Made by a program: the position numbers and the translations under genes. From Aromatoleum toluolicum (GTDB lineage Bacteria > Pseudomonadota > Gammaproteobacteria > Burkholderiales > Rhodocyclaceae), in NCBI RefSeq assembly GCF_012911005.2, contig NZ_WTVS01000024.1:1-64000 (forward strand): a DNA stretch of 64,000 bases. Reading direction: 5' to 3'. Position 1 is the stretch's first letter. Every line of letters begins with the position of its first letter. Shown piece by piece: positions 1 through 9,888 of the stretch. The notes under the pieces are model-generated. The model ran no database searches and was not told where the DNA came from. It worked only from the letters and a program-made list of their open reading frames with translations.

Positions 1-131
1 CCCCACTCCCACGCCGCCCCGCCGCAGATCAGGCTGGCGAACGCCAGCCACCCGAGGGGCGGCAGGAAGAAGATCGCGCCGAGCAGGACGCCCAGCAGCA
101 CGAATGCGGTAATGACCCGGGTCTTAAGCAT
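1..131 (-). CDS. cdsA: Phosphatidate cytidylyltransferase, N-terminal fragment (runs off window)
   Basis: Only the first 43 or so codons are present, reading [20 protein letters not shown] and then a hydrophobic stretch with FFLPPLGW. This matches the start of CdsA, the inner-membrane enzyme that makes CDP-diacylglycerol from phosphatidic acid and CTP. The ATG overlaps the end of uppS by 8 bases (ATGCTTAA), so the two are probably translationally coupled. The conserved order frr-uppS-cdsA supports the call. The C-terminal catalytic part lies outside the window. Confidence 0.82.
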   Translation of the reverse strand, partial: MLKTRVITAFVLLGVLLGAIFFLPPLGWLAFASLICGGAAWEW

Positions 132-936
132 GATCCGCCGAATCCCGGCTTGCCTCTTCCTGTTTCGCGGATTTTTCGGAATCGCACAACTGCTCGCTGG
201 TCCGCCCGAACCGGCGCTCGCGCGACCTGTAAGACGCAATCGCCAGATCGAGCGCCTTCTCGTCGAAATCCGGCCAGAGCGTGTCGGTGAAGTAGAGCTC
301 GGAATAGGCGAGCTGCCACAGCAGGAAATTGCTGATCCGCTGCTCGCCGCCGGTACGGATGAACAGGTCCGGCTCAGGACCGTAGTTGAGCGACAGCTCT
401 GCGTTCAGGTCCTCTTCGGTGAATCCCGAACGGCGCTCGGGGTTCTTCGCGAGCATGCGCTCGACGGCCTGCAGGATGTCCCAGCGCCCGCCGTAGTTGG
501 CGGCGATCGTGAGCGTGAGCCGCTCGTTGCGCGCAGTCAGATCCTCCGCGCGCCGGATCATGTCGACGAGCCCGGGCTCGAATCGGGACAGCTCGCCGAT
601 GACGCGAAAGCGGATGCCGTTTTCATGCAGGCGATCGATTTCCTTCTGCAGCGAACGCATGAAAAGCTGCATCAGGAACGAGACTTCGTCGGCAGGCCGG
701 CGCCAGTTCTCGGAACTGAAGGCGAACAGCGTCAGGTGGGACACGCCCTTCGCCATGCATGCCCGGATCACGGCGCGAACGGATTCGACGCCCTTGCCGT
801 GACCGGCAACGCGCGGCATGAAGCGCTTGCGCGCCCAGCGCCCATTGCCATCCATGATGATGGCAATGTGCTGCGGAACGCCGGAGACCTCCGGGATTTC
901 GCGCGTGGAGCTGGTAAAGGGTTTACGCGCCATCAT
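124..936 (-). CDS. uppS: Undecaprenyl diphosphate synthase
   Basis: UppS condenses eight isopentenyl diphosphates onto farnesyl diphosphate to make the C55 carrier lipid precursor for peptidoglycan. The 270-residue product has the signature [13 protein letters not shown] near residue 23, with the catalytic Asp and the diphosphate-binding Gly-Asn-Gly-Arg. It also has FSSENW and the C-terminal [26 protein letters not shown] ribosome site precedes two consecutive ATGs. The second (933) has the better spacing, so the protein may be one residue shorter. It lies 46 bases after frr and overlaps cdsA. Confidence 0.95.
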   Translation of the reverse strand: MMARKPFTSSTREIPEVSGVPQHIAIIMDGNGRWARKRFMPRVAGHGKGVESVRAVIRACMAKGVSHLTLFAFSSENWRRPADEVSFLMQLFMRSLQKEIDRLHENGIRFRVIGELSRFEPGLVDMIRRAEDLTARNERLTLTIAANYGGRWDILQAVERMLAKNPERRSGFTEEDLNAELSLNYGPEPDLFIRTGGEQRISNFLLWQLAYSELYFTDTLWPDFDEKALDLAIASYRSRERRFGRTSEQLCDSEKSAKQEEASRDSADHA

Positions 937-982
937 GCGCCTCCCGCGTGGTATCCCGCCATCGGATCCGATCCCGGAGGGA

Positions 983-1540
983 TCAGATCTGCATCAGTTC
1001 CTGCTCTTTCTGTGCGAGCAGCTTGTCGATCTCGGCAATATTTTTGTCGGTGAGCTTCTGGATGTCGTCCTGGGCGCGACGCTCCTCGTCTTCCGAGATC
1101 GTCTTGTCCTTGACCGCATCCTTGAGCTGCTGGTTGGCGTCGCGGCGCAGGTTGCGCACGGCCACCTTGGCGTTCTCGCCTTCGTGGCGCACGACCTTTG
1201 TCAGGTCGCGACGGCGCTCTTCCGTCAACGCCGGCATCGGCACCCGCAGCATCTCGCCCATGTTGGCCGGATTTAGGCCCAGGTCGCTGTCGCGGATGGC
1301 CCGCTCGATCTTCCCCAGCATGGGCTTTTCCCAGGCCTGGACGCCGATCGTGCGTGCGTCGATCAGGGTGACGTTGGCGACCTGGTTGATCGGAACCGGG
1401 CTGCCATAGTACTCGACCATCACATGATCGAGCAGACCGGTATGGGCGCGACCGGTGCGCACCTTGCTCAGGTCGGCCTTCAGCACGTCGATCGACTTCT
1501 GCATCCTCTGCTCGGTCGATTTCTTGAGTTCGGCAATCAT
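983..1540 (-). CDS. frr: Ribosome recycling factor
   Basis: The 185-residue protein is the normal length for RRF, which splits post-termination ribosomes together with EF-G. The sequence shows the family start ([20 protein letters not shown]), the KVRTGRA motif and the core [18 protein letters not shown]. The C-terminal helix of the three-helix bundle contains [15 protein letters not shown] ribosome site lies 8 bases before ATG. It is ten bases downstream of pyrH, in the standard pyrH-frr operon order. Confidence 0.97.
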   Translation of the reverse strand: MIAELKKSTEQRMQKSIDVLKADLSKVRTGRAHTGLLDHVMVEYYGSPVPINQVANVTLIDARTIGVQAWEKPMLGKIERAIRDSDLGLNPANMGEMLRVPMPALTEERRRDLTKVVRHEGENAKVAVRNLRRDANQQLKDAVKDKTISEDEERRAQDDIQKLTDKNIAEIDKLLAQKEQELMQI

Positions 1541-1550
1541 TCTCGAATCC

Positions 1551-2270
1551 TCAGGAATGAACCAGCGTGCCTTCGTCTTCGCCCATCACGACGCGCTTGA
1601 GCGCACCCGGCTTGAAGATCGAGAACACGTTGATCGGCAGTTTCTGATCGCGGCACAGCGCGAACGCGGTGGTGTCCATCACGGCGAGGTTGCGCCCGAT
1701 CGCCTCGTCGAAGCTTATGCGGTGGTAGCGCTTGGCCAGCGGATCCTTGTGCGGATCGGCGGTATATACGCCATCGACCTTGGTCGCCTTCAGCACGATC
1801 TGCGCGGCCATTTCCGACCCGCGCAGCGCGGCGGCGGTATCGGTCGTGAAGAACGGGTTGCCGGTACCGGCCGCAAAAATGACGACGCGGCCTTCCTCCA
1901 TGTGGCGGATGGCGCGCCCGCGGATATACGGCTCGACCACCTGGTCGATGCGCAGCGCGGACTGCACGCGCGCCTCAACGCCGGCGCGGCGGAATGCGTC
2001 GGCCAGCGCCATCGCATTCATCACCGTTGCGAGCATACCCATGTAGTCCGCGGTGGCGCGGTCCATGCCGGACGCAGCGCCTTTCATTCCGCGGAAGATG
2101 TTGCCGCCGCCGATCACCACGCCGACCTGAACGCCAAGGTGCGTGACCTCGGCGATCTCGGCGACGATGCGGCTGACCACCTCTTCGTTGATGCCGTACG
2201 CGTCGTCACCCATCAGGGCTTCGCCGGACAGTTTCAACATGATGCGCTTGTAGGCGGCGACACTCATCAT
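1551..2270 (-). CDS. pyrH: Uridylate kinase
   Basis: Bacterial UMP kinase of the amino-acid-kinase fold makes UDP from UMP and ATP. Visible signatures are [15 protein letters not shown] at the N-terminus, the glycine-rich [13 protein letters not shown], and [15 protein letters not shown] in the nucleotide-binding region. The length of 239 aa is typical. Two tandem ATGs (2270 and 2267) follow an AAGAGG ribosome site, and either could be used. It starts only 7 bases after tsf, so co-transcription is very likely. Confidence 0.96.
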   Translation of the reverse strand: MMSVAAYKRIMLKLSGEALMGDDAYGINEEVVSRIVAEIAEVTHLGVQVGVVIGGGNIFRGMKGAASGMDRATADYMGMLATVMNAMALADAFRRAGVEARVQSALRIDQVVEPYIRGRAIRHMEEGRVVIFAAGTGNPFFTTDTAAALRGSEMAAQIVLKATKVDGVYTADPHKDPLAKRYHRISFDEAIGRNLAVMDTTAFALCRDQKLPINVFSIFKPGALKRVVMGEDEGTLVHS

Positions 2271-2277
2271 GGACCTC

Positions 2278-3183
2278 TTACTTCTTGGCTGCAGCAGCCT
2301 GGGCGGCGACTTCGGCGGCGAAGTCGGTCACCTTCTTCTCGATGCCTTCACCCACGACGTAGAGCGTGAAGCTCGCGATCGAGGCATTGCGCGACTTGAG
2401 CAGCGCTTCGACGGTGAGCTTGTCGTCCTTGACGAAGGGCTGGCCGAGCAGCGTGACTTCCTTCAGGAACTTCTGCACCGAACCTTCGACGCGCTTGGCG
2501 AGGATGTCCTCGGGGATCGCCTTGCCGGACTTGGCGGCATCCTCGGCAGCCTTCTCGCGCGCAACGCGGCGCTCGGACTCGATCAGTTCGAGCGCGACGC
2601 CCGAAGAGTCCAGAGCCTTCGGCTTCGACGCGGCGATGTGCATGGCCAGGTCCTTCGCCATCTGCTCGTCGCCACCGACGAGGTCGATCAGCACGCCGAT
2701 CTTGGCACCGCCGTGGATGTAGGACGCCAGACGACCCTTGGCTTCGACGCGCACGAAACGGCGCAGCGTCATGTTCTCGCCGATCTTGCCCACCAGGCCA
2801 GCACGCACGGAATCCACCGTACCGTCACCCAGCGGCAGTGCCGACAGCGCAGCGACGTCGGCCGGATTGCGCTCGGCAACCAGGGCGGCGCAGTCGGCGG
2901 CCAGCTTCAGGAATTCGTCGTTCTTGGCGACGAAGTCGGTTTCCGAGTTGATCTCGAGGATGCTGCCGAGCTTGCCGTCGGCGCTGATGTTGATCGCGAC
3001 GACGCCTTCGGCGGCAACGCGGGAGGCTGCCTTGGTGGCCTTGCTGCCGAGCTTCACGCGCAGGATCTCTTCAGCCTTGGCCAGGTCGCCAGCGGCCTCG
3101 GTAAGAGCCTTCTTGCATTCCATCATGGGCGCGTCGGTTTTCTCGCGCAGTTCCTTGACCATGCTTGCGGTGATTTCCGCCAT
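2278..3183 (-). CDS. tsf: Elongation factor Ts
   Basis: EF-Ts is the guanine nucleotide exchange factor for EF-Tu. The 301-residue product begins [20 protein letters not shown] and continues with [19 protein letters not shown], the conserved N-terminal UBA-like domain. The core motif [11 protein letters not shown], which contacts EF-Tu, is intact. GAGGAG sits 7 bases before ATG. It follows rpsB across a hairpin-bearing gap, the arrangement seen in many bacteria. Confidence 0.97.
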   Translation of the reverse strand: MAEITASMVKELREKTDAPMMECKKALTEAAGDLAKAEEILRVKLGSKATKAASRVAAEGVVAINISADGKLGSILEINSETDFVAKNDEFLKLAADCAALVAERNPADVAALSALPLGDGTVDSVRAGLVGKIGENMTLRRFVRVEAKGRLASYIHGGAKIGVLIDLVGGDEQMAKDLAMHIAASKPKALDSSGVALELIESERRVAREKAAEDAAKSGKAIPEDILAKRVEGSVQKFLKEVTLLGQPFVKDDKLTVEALLKSRNASIASFTLYVVGEGIEKKVTDFAAEVAAQAAAAKK

Positions 3184-3210
3184 GCTAACTCCTCAAATTC
3201 GTATGCTTAT

Positions 3211-3230
3211 CGGCCCTGCGTGCAGGGCCG
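3211..3230. terminator. rpsB-tsf intergenic hairpin (attenuator-like)
   Basis: A perfect 8-bp inverted repeat, CGGCCCTG and CAGGGCCG with a 4-base loop, sits between the rpsB stop and the tsf start. No U-run follows on the tsf strand, so it is not a full rho-independent terminator. It is more likely a partial attenuator or an RNA-stability element that sets the S2 to EF-Ts ratio. A hairpin at this place is known in other bacteria. Confidence 0.55.
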
Positions 3231-3237
3231 AGGAAAC

Positions 3238-3993
3238 TCAGGCCTGCTCACCCGAAGCCGACTCGTCGACTTCGACGAATTCGTCCGAACCCGCGGCGAC
3301 GATGTCCTGCAGCACCTGGCTGCGACCTTCCAGCACGGCGTCGGCGACACCGCGGGCATAGAGGCGGATTGCGCGCGACGAGTCGTCGTTACCCGGGATC
3401 ACGTAGTTGATGCCTTCGGGCGAGTGGTTGGTATCGACCACCGCGACAACGGGAATGCCGAGCTTCTGGGCTTCGGTGATGGCGATCTTGTGGTAGCCGA
3501 CGTCGATGACGAACAGCGCGTCCGGCAGGCCGCCCATATCCTTGATGCCGCCGATCGACTTCTGCAGCTTTTCCATTTCGCGCGAGGCCATCAGCGCTTC
3601 CTTCTTGGACAGACGCTCGATCGAGCCGTCCTCGACCATCGCCTCCATGTCCTTCAGGCGCTTGATCGACTGCTTGACGGTCTTGAAGTTGGTGAGCATG
3701 CCGCCGAGCCAGCGCTCGTCAACGAAGGGCATGCCGGCGCGACCGGCTTCCTCGGCGATGATCTCGCGCGCCTGGCGCTTGGTACCGACCATCATGATGG
3801 TGCCGCGATTGGCGGACAGCTTGCGCACGAAGTCCATCGCTTCGTTGTACTTGACCATCGTCTTCTCGAGGTTGACGATGTGGATCTTGTTGCGCTGGCC
3901 GAAGATGTAGGGGGCCATGCGCGGATTCCAGAAGCGGGTCTGGTGACCAAAGTGGATGCCGGCTTCCAGCATCTGACGCATCGTGACGGACAT
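3238..3993 (-). CDS. rpsB: 30S ribosomal protein S2
   Basis: The 251-residue protein carries the S2 signatures [20 protein letters not shown], the [13 protein letters not shown] segment, [12 protein letters not shown] and the second signature [16 protein letters not shown]. It ends in an acidic tail, common in proteobacterial S2. A GGAG ribosome site lies upstream of the ATG. It is the first gene of the minus-strand rpsB-tsf-pyrH-frr-uppS-cdsA run, so the operon promoter should lie in 3994-4286. Confidence 0.97.
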   Translation of the reverse strand: MSVTMRQMLEAGIHFGHQTRFWNPRMAPYIFGQRNKIHIVNLEKTMVKYNEAMDFVRKLSANRGTIMMVGTKRQAREIIAEEAGRAGMPFVDERWLGGMLTNFKTVKQSIKRLKDMEAMVEDGSIERLSKKEALMASREMEKLQKSIGGIKDMGGLPDALFVIDVGYHKIAITEAQKLGIPVVAVVDTNHSPEGINYVIPGNDDSSRAIRLYARGVADAVLEGRSQVLQDIVAAGSDEFVEVDESASGEQA

Positions 3994-4286
3994 TTGTACT
4001 ACTCCGAACTATAAGGGTTGAGCCTCCGCCCGACATGGTCATTCCAGGATGACCCGAACCGTCCCGAGCACATGGCTTTTCGACGGACCCTCACGGCATT
4101 CTGCCGGGCGTGTGGATTTTGCCTGCCACCATTGGCAGACAAGCCCAAGATGATAGCAGGTTCGCGCCACCCCACTCAAGATCGAGATGCCCGCACGCGC
4201 GGGCAGGCGTGGCCGCCGCGCATCGGATTTGCCGCGGCTTCCGCCATGCGCTAGCCTTTCTCATTTACGCGCCAACCCCTGCACAG

Positions 4287-5102
4287 ATGAGCATCACCAT
4301 AAAAACACCCGACGAAATCGAGAAAATGCGCGTTGCCGGCCGGCTGGCGGCGGAAGTGCTCGACTACATCGAACCCTTCGTCAAGCCGGGAGTCACCACG
4401 GGCGAACTGGACCGGCTGTGCCATGAGTACATGGTCAACGTGCAGCAGACGATTCCCGCACCGTTGAACTACGCACCGCCCGGATACGCGCCCTACCCCA
4501 AGTCCATCTGCACGTCAATCAATCACCAGGTGTGCCACGGCATCCCCGGCGAAAAGGCGCTGAAGAAGGGCGACATCGTCAACCTCGACATCACCGTGAT
4601 CAAGGACGGCTACCACGGCGACACGAGCAGGATGTTCATCGTCGGCGGCGACGGCTCCATCCTCGCGAAGCGCCTGTGCCAGGTGACGCTGGAATGCCTG
4701 TGGCTGGGCATCTCGGTCGTGAAGCCCGGAGCCCGGCTCGGCGACATCGGCCAGATCATCCAGAAGCACGCGGAAGGAAACGGCTTCTCGGTCGTCCGCG
4801 AGTTCTGCGGTCACGGCATCGGCACCAAGTTCCACGAGGAGCCGCAGGTCCTGCACTACGGCAAGGCGGGCACCGGCCCGGAGCTGCAGCCGGGCATGAC
4901 CTTCACGATCGAACCGATGATCAACGCCGGCAAGGCGGCGATCTCCGAGCTTCCCGACGGCTGGACCATCGTCACCAAGGACCGGAGCCTGTCCGCGCAG
5001 TGGGAACACACAGTGCTCGTCACGGAAACCGGCGTCGAAGTCCTGACGCTGTCGGCGGGCTGCCCGCCTGCCCCCGCGATTGCCGCGCCATCGATCCGGT
5101 AA
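4287..5102 (+). CDS. map: Methionine aminopeptidase, type I
   Basis: Removes the N-terminal Met from nascent proteins using two metal ions. The start MSITIKTPDEIEKMRVAGRL fits the family and gives 271 aa. Upstream in-frame sequence is unlike any MetAP. Metal ligands are visible in the expected order: an Asp in VNLDITVIKDGYHGD (first and second Asp), a His in EFCGHGIG, a Glu in FTIEPMIN, and a terminal Glu in WEHTVLVTETG. It is divergent from rpsB, the usual genomic arrangement. The stop lies 22 bases before the glnD start. Confidence 0.95.
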   Translation: MSITIKTPDEIEKMRVAGRLAAEVLDYIEPFVKPGVTTGELDRLCHEYMVNVQQTIPAPLNYAPPGYAPYPKSICTSINHQVCHGIPGEKALKKGDIVNLDITVIKDGYHGDTSRMFIVGGDGSILAKRLCQVTLECLWLGISVVKPGARLGDIGQIIQKHAEGNGFSVVREFCGHGIGTKFHEEPQVLHYGKAGTGPELQPGMTFTIEPMINAGKAAISELPDGWTIVTKDRSLSAQWEHTVLVTETGVEVLTLSAGCPPAPAIAAPSIR

Positions 5103-5124
5103 GCGCGAACCACCGGGAGCAGCC

Positions 5125-7704
5125 ATGAGCGCCATGTCGATCGATGACTTCCAGGCGGCGCTCGCGCATGCCCGCGGGCACCTGTCCAACGGAACTGCGC
5201 GCATCCGCGCCGCCTACGAGGCGCATCCGGCGACATCGACCGTTCTCAAGGGGCGCGCCCAGCTGGTCGACGAGGCGATCCTCCACCTGTGGCGGGCGTG
5301 CGCCATGCCCGGCGAAGTCGCGCTGCTTGCCGTGGGTGGCTACGGACGCGGCGAACTGTTTCCGCACTCCGACGTAGACTTGCTCGTGCTGCTGCCGATT
5401 CCGGCCGACAGCCCGTTGCAGGCGCGCATCAGCACCCTGATCGGCGCGCTGTGGGACGTCGGCCTCGAGATCGGCCAGAGCGTGCGCACGCTCGACGAGT
5501 GTCTGGAGGCGGCCGAGGAAGACATCACCGTCCAGACCAACCTGCTGGAAGCCAGGCTGCTCGACGGCAACGCGGAGCTCTTCGAGGAGTTCGTGCGGCG
5601 CTACCAGGCTCAGCTCGACGTACGCACGTTCTACAAGGCAAAGCAGCTCGAACAGGAAAACCGCTACGCGCGCTTCAACGACACCCCGTACGCGCTCGAA
5701 CCGAATTGCAAGGAGAGCCCGGGCGGGCTGCGCGACCTGCAGATGCTGGGCTGGATCGCACGCGCCGCCGGGCTAGGGCGCAACTGGCGCGACCTCGCCC
5801 GGCGGCGCCTGATCACCGGCGCGGAGGCGAGCGAACTGCGCAGCATCGAGCGCTTCCTGCAGCACGTGCGCATCCGCCTGCACTATCTGACCGGTCGCGC
5901 CGAGGATCGCCTGCTGTTCGACCACCAGGAAAGGCTCGCGCGTGCGTTCGGCGTCGAGGCGACCGCAGCCAAGCGCGCCTCCGAAGTGTTCATGCAGCGG
6001 TACTACGTGAACGCGAAGAAGGTCACGCAGACCAATACCATCCTGCTTCAGAACTACGGCGCCGAGATTTTCCCCAACCGCGGCGGCGCCGCCTTCGTGA
6101 TCAACGAGCGCTTCCAGGCGGTACGCGAACTGCTCGACATCCGCAGCGAGGACACCTTCGAGCGCCATCCGCTGGCGCTCCTCGAATGCTTCCTGCTGCT
6201 GCAGCAGCGCTCGGAGCTGAAGGGCATGACCGCACGGACGCTGCGTGCGCTGTGGCTGAACCGCACGCGCATCAATGCGGCCTTCCGCGCTGATCCGGCC
6301 AGCCGCGCGATGTTCATGGAGCTGCTGAAGCAGAAGCGCGGCATCGTGCATGAATTCCGGCGGATGAACCAGTACGGCATCCTGAGCCACTACCTGCCCG
6401 CGTGGCGGCGCATCGTCGGTCAGATGCAGCACGACCTGTTCCACGTCTACACCGTCGATCAGCACATCCTGATGGTGCTGCGCAACATGCGCCGCTTCAC
6501 GATGGGTGAGCACGCGCACGAATACCCGCTGATGACGCGGCTGATCCTGGGATTCGAGCGCCACTGGCTGCTGTACATCGCTGCCTTGTTCCACGACATC
6601 GCGAAGGGGCGCGGCGGCGATCACTCCCAGCTGGGCAAGGGCGACGCGCGCGAATTCTGCGAGCACCACGACTTGCCGCCGGAAGACGCGGAGCTCGTCG
6701 TGTGGCTGGTCGCACACCACCTCACGATGTCGCAGGTCGCACAGAAGGAGGACACGACGGATCCCGAGGTCATCCGCCGGTTCGCCGACACCGTGCAGAC
6801 CGAACGGCGCCTGACCGCCCTCTACCTGCTCACCCATGCAGACATTCGCGGCACGAGCCCGAAGGTCTGGAACGGCTGGAAAGGCAAGCTGCTCGAAGAC
6901 CTGTTCTTCGCCACGCAGCGCCTGCTGCGCGGCGCGACGCCGCAGCAGGCGCTGGGACTCGACGACCGCCAGGAGGACGCCCGCGAGCTGCTGCGCTACC
7001 ACGGCCTGCGCCCGGGCATCGAGGAAGCGCTATGGACGCAGCTCGACGCGGTCTACTTCATGCGCCATTCCGCCGAAGAGATCGCATGGCACGCGCGCAT
7101 CCTTTATTTCCGTCCGCAGAGCGACGAGCCGGTGGTCAAGGCCCGGGTTCTAGACGGCGACGAGGGTGTGCAGGTGATGGTGTTCACCCCCGACCAGAAA
7201 GACCTGTTCGTGCGCATGACCGGTTTCTTCGGCCGGCTGGGGTTCTCGATCCTGGACGCCAAGGTGCACACGACGCGTCACGGTTATGCGCTCGACAGCT
7301 TCATCCTGCAGGATCCGGGCAACACCGCACATTATCGCGACGTCATCCAGCTGATCGAACATGATCTGACCGAACGGCTGATCCATCCGGGAAGGTCTGA
7401 CCGCCCGACGCAGGGCAGGCTTTCGCGCCAGATGAAGCACTTCCCGATCACCCCGCAGATCAGCATCCAGCCGGACGAGCCGGGCAAGCACTTCATCCTG
7501 TCCCTCGTCGCAGCGGACCGCCCCGGGCTGCTGTTCTCGGTCGCCGAGGTTCTCGCGCGGCACGAGATCCGCCTGCACACGGCGAAGATTGCAACGCTGG
7601 GCGAGCGCGCCGAGGATACCTTCCTGATCAGCGGAGGGCGCCTCGCGCTCGACGGTCAGATCCTGCAGGTCGAGCGCGAGCTGCTTGAACGCCTGCAGGT
7701 CTAG
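5125..7704 (+). CDS. glnD: Bifunctional uridylyltransferase/uridylyl-removing enzyme GlnD
   Basis: GlnD senses glutamine and adds or removes UMP on PII proteins, controlling nitrogen assimilation. The 859-residue product has, in order, the nucleotidyltransferase motif GGYGRGELFPHSDVDLLVL (Gly-Gly and the Asp-x-Asp pair) near residue 75, and an HD hydrolase domain with ALFHDIAKGRGGDHS near residue 490. Two C-terminal ACT domains follow, one around QVMVFTPDQKDLFVRM and the other around LSLVAADRPGLLFSVAEVL. The start is the ATG after GGGAGC. A longer in-frame start would overlap map. Confidence 0.95.
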   Translation: MSAMSIDDFQAALAHARGHLSNGTARIRAAYEAHPATSTVLKGRAQLVDEAILHLWRACAMPGEVALLAVGGYGRGELFPHSDVDLLVLLPIPADSPLQARISTLIGALWDVGLEIGQSVRTLDECLEAAEEDITVQTNLLEARLLDGNAELFEEFVRRYQAQLDVRTFYKAKQLEQENRYARFNDTPYALEPNCKESPGGLRDLQMLGWIARAAGLGRNWRDLARRRLITGAEASELRSIERFLQHVRIRLHYLTGRAEDRLLFDHQERLARAFGVEATAAKRASEVFMQRYYVNAKKVTQTNTILLQNYGAEIFPNRGGAAFVINERFQAVRELLDIRSEDTFERHPLALLECFLLLQQRSELKGMTARTLRALWLNRTRINAAFRADPASRAMFMELLKQKRGIVHEFRRMNQYGILSHYLPAWRRIVGQMQHDLFHVYTVDQHILMVLRNMRRFTMGEHAHEYPLMTRLILGFERHWLLYIAALFHDIAKGRGGDHSQLGKGDAREFCEHHDLPPEDAELVVWLVAHHLTMSQVAQKEDTTDPEVIRRFADTVQTERRLTALYLLTHADIRGTSPKVWNGWKGKLLEDLFFATQRLLRGATPQQALGLDDRQEDARELLRYHGLRPGIEEALWTQLDAVYFMRHSAEEIAWHARILYFRPQSDEPVVKARVLDGDEGVQVMVFTPDQKDLFVRMTGFFGRLGFSILDAKVHTTRHGYALDSFILQDPGNTAHYRDVIQLIEHDLTERLIHPGRSDRPTQGRLSRQMKHFPITPQISIQPDEPGKHFILSLVAADRPGLLFSVAEVLARHEIRLHTAKIATLGERAEDTFLISGGRLALDGQILQVERELLERLQV

Positions 7705-7748
7705 CAAGCCCCCGCGTTGCGCGTTCGCACGGGCGTATACGCGGGGCG

Positions 7749-8255
7749 TCAGTGCCCCTTGGTCTGCAGACGATCCATCAGGGCATAGAGAACGCCGGAC
7801 ACCAGGAAGGCGACGTGAATGCCGACCATCCACGCGAGGTGGCGGTCCGTCACGTTGTCGACGTTCAGGAAGGCCTTCAGCAGCTCGATACCCGAAATTG
7901 CGACGATCGAGCCGATCAGCTTGATCTTCTGGTCGGAGAATCCGATATGCCCCATCCATTCGGGGCGGTCGGTATGCGAATGCAGATCCTCCATTTTCGA
8001 CACGAAGTTCTCGTAGCCGCTGAACATGATGATGATGAGCAGGCTCATGATCAGCGCGATGTCGACCAGCGACAGCACCCCGATGATCATCTCCGACCCG
8101 GTGGCGCTCATGATGTGGCTGAAGAGGAACCAGACTTCCTTGCCGAACTTCACGAGAAGCACAATCAGCGCCAGGATCAGCCCGAAGTAGACGGGCGCCA
8201 TCAGCCAGCGGCTGGCGAAGAGCATGTGTTCGAAGGCTGATTCGAGTTTCTTCAT
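7749..8255 (-). CDS. UPF0114/YqhA-family inner-membrane protein
   Basis: The 168-residue protein has about four hydrophobic segments and clear YqhA-family features: FASRWLMAPVYFGLILALIV near the start, the central MFSGYENFVSKMED, and SIVAISGIELLKAFL near the end. The start at MKKLESAFEHM aligns with E. coli YqhA. An upstream ATG at 8273 would add six residues without a better ribosome site. The function of this family is unknown. It is convergent with glnD. Confidence 0.85.
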   Translation of the reverse strand: MKKLESAFEHMLFASRWLMAPVYFGLILALIVLLVKFGKEVWFLFSHIMSATGSEMIIGVLSLVDIALIMSLLIIIMFSGYENFVSKMEDLHSHTDRPEWMGHIGFSDQKIKLIGSIVAISGIELLKAFLNVDNVTDRHLAWMVGIHVAFLVSGVLYALMDRLQTKGH

Positions 8256-8325
8256 TTCTTGTGCAGGATGCATGTAATGGAACGGGAGGGCGCAATTCTA
8301 GCAGTTGTCGCACACGTCCCCGGCT

Positions 8326-9417
8326 TCAGCCTCGGCCGGCCAGACGGCCGCGCAGCACGCTCCCCACCATCGTCAATATAAAGGCAAGGAGGGCGAGCGC
8401 ATTGACGAGCCCGCCCGCCAGCAGCAGGGGCGCTGCACCGCCGCCCACGAGCGTTCCTGCAATCCTCGCCGCAAGCGAGACGTGAAGCAGCACGAGCGGC
8501 AGGTAGAAGACCGGATGATAGGGAATCCGGACCCGCGCGATGGCCGGGAAGATGATCGGGGCATGGCCGAACACCATCGCGAACACGAAACCGAGCGCGA
8601 TCGCATGCAAGGCCGCATCGCGCAGCAGATGGCCGGGCGCGAAGCCGCCCGCGAGCCCGATCGCGGCCCCCACGGCCAGCCACACGTAGCCGGACAGGAG
8701 GCAGAGCGCGATGTAGCGCACAAGCTCGCGTTGCCGCGCGTTGTGCCGCGCGATGTCGTAGCGCAGCAGCCACAGCGACAGCGCGAAAAGGCCGGCCGCG
8801 AACAACACGAGCCCGAAGGGCGAGAACCAGGCCGCCACGGCGCCGCCGAGCGTGGCCGCGACGGCGATGCGAAAGAGCGGCGCAGCCTCGCGGCGCGCAG
8901 GCAGGAAGCGGGTGAGCTCGAGCCTCTCGCCGGCGATCGTCACCACAAGAAATGCGAGCCACCACGGAATCGCAGGCTGGATCATGCCGCTCGCGACCCA
9001 GGCGAGGTTGCCTGCAAGCCAGCACCCTGCCCCGACTGCCAGGGTCCGCGTAAACAGGGCCGACTGCCGGCGCACGACCGCGATCGCGCCACCGACGAGC
9101 ACCACTGAGGCGAGGACAAACAACAGTTGCGCCGACGGGAGGGGCAAACCGGCGAGCAATGCGATGCCCCCGAGCCCCGAGGCCAGAGGCCCCGCATAGG
9201 CGATGGGGTGTCCGAGCGCTACGGCACGCTCGAGCCCGATCACCGTCCCGAAGAATGCGCAGACCATCAGGGCGGCATGCCACCCGGCCAGCGACGCTGC
9301 GAGAGCGGGGACGTCTGCGCCCAGGCGCGCCAAGCCGGCGCCGACACCGGCCACGAGCGACAGCATCCCCAGCACCAGCAACACCACGCGCGGCACCAGC
9401 CGCGGATCAGAACTCAC
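8326..9417 (-). CDS. Polytopic membrane protein, possibly NnrS-like
   Basis: The 363-residue protein is almost entirely hydrophobic, with roughly ten to twelve membrane segments. It starts at GTG after GGAGG. Conserved-looking polar positions occur in GWHAALMVCAFFGTVIGLER, in HAIALGFVFAMVFGHAPII and in RIPYHPVFYLP. Several histidines lie in or near membrane helices, as in NnrS-type heme/NO-response proteins. The neighbours (DUF59 Fe-S factor, Crp/Fnr regulator) fit a nitrogen-oxide response module. The NnrS link is an inference. The sequence itself only shows a His-containing multipass protein. Confidence 0.6.
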   Translation of the reverse strand: MSSDPRLVPRVVLLVLGMLSLVAGVGAGLARLGADVPALAASLAGWHAALMVCAFFGTVIGLERAVALGHPIAYAGPLASGLGGIALLAGLPLPSAQLLFVLASVVLVGGAIAVVRRQSALFTRTLAVGAGCWLAGNLAWVASGMIQPAIPWWLAFLVVTIAGERLELTRFLPARREAAPLFRIAVAATLGGAVAAWFSPFGLVLFAAGLFALSLWLLRYDIARHNARQRELVRYIALCLLSGYVWLAVGAAIGLAGGFAPGHLLRDAALHAIALGFVFAMVFGHAPIIFPAIARVRIPYHPVFYLPLVLLHVSLAARIAGTLVGGGAAPLLLAGGLVNALALLAFILTMVGSVLRGRLAGRG

Positions 9418-9465
9418 GACGCCCCACCTCCGTATTCCCTGCTCCGTCGATCTCTCGGGGTGTCC

Positions 9466-9774
9466 TTACCAGCCGAAATGACCGCGCGCATCCTTGTTCA
9501 TCATTTCGGGGGTCCACGGCGGTTCCCACACCAGATTGACCACCACACCAATCTCGGGCGGCAACGCAGCATCGAGCGCGGCATCGATGTCGCTCATGAT
9601 CATGTCGCCCATGGGACACGCCGGCGAGGTCATCGTCATGCGGATGGAGACCTGCTCGGGCGTGATGTCGATGCCGTATATGAGCCCGAGATCGACGATG
9701 TTGACGCCCACCTCGGGATCGATCACCTGGCGCAGCACTGCCTTGACGGATTCCACATCGGGAATTGCAGGCAT
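9466..9774 (-). CDS. DUF59/MIP18-family metal-sulfur cluster assembly protein
   Basis: The 102-residue single-domain protein contains the DUF59 core VIDPEVGVNIVDLGLIYGID and the Cys-bearing motif MTSPACPMGD. This is the reactive cysteine region shared with SufT, PaaD and the MIP18 family, which help to load Fe-S clusters. A strong GAGGAGG site precedes ATG. It sits between a multipass membrane gene and a Crp/Fnr regulator, so it may serve maturation or repair of Fe-S proteins under nitrosative stress (inference). Confidence 0.88.
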   Translation of the reverse strand: MPAIPDVESVKAVLRQVIDPEVGVNIVDLGLIYGIDITPEQVSIRMTMTSPACPMGDMIMSDIDAALDAALPPEIGVVVNLVWEPPWTPEMMNKDARGHFGW

Positions 9775-9888
9775 CGCGAACCTCCTCGTCCGTCGTATTG
9801 GAAGTCCGATTATGACCGCGAAGCCGCGGAAAACTCCAACCCGACCGGTTCGTCTCTCCAGACCGTCCGACGAAAAGCGGGTGCCAGC

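Noticed and set aside
2269-4014. Long plus-strand open frame of 581 codons
   Set aside because: It is the antisense shadow of tsf and rpsB, whose families are certain. GC-rich third positions keep the opposite frame open.
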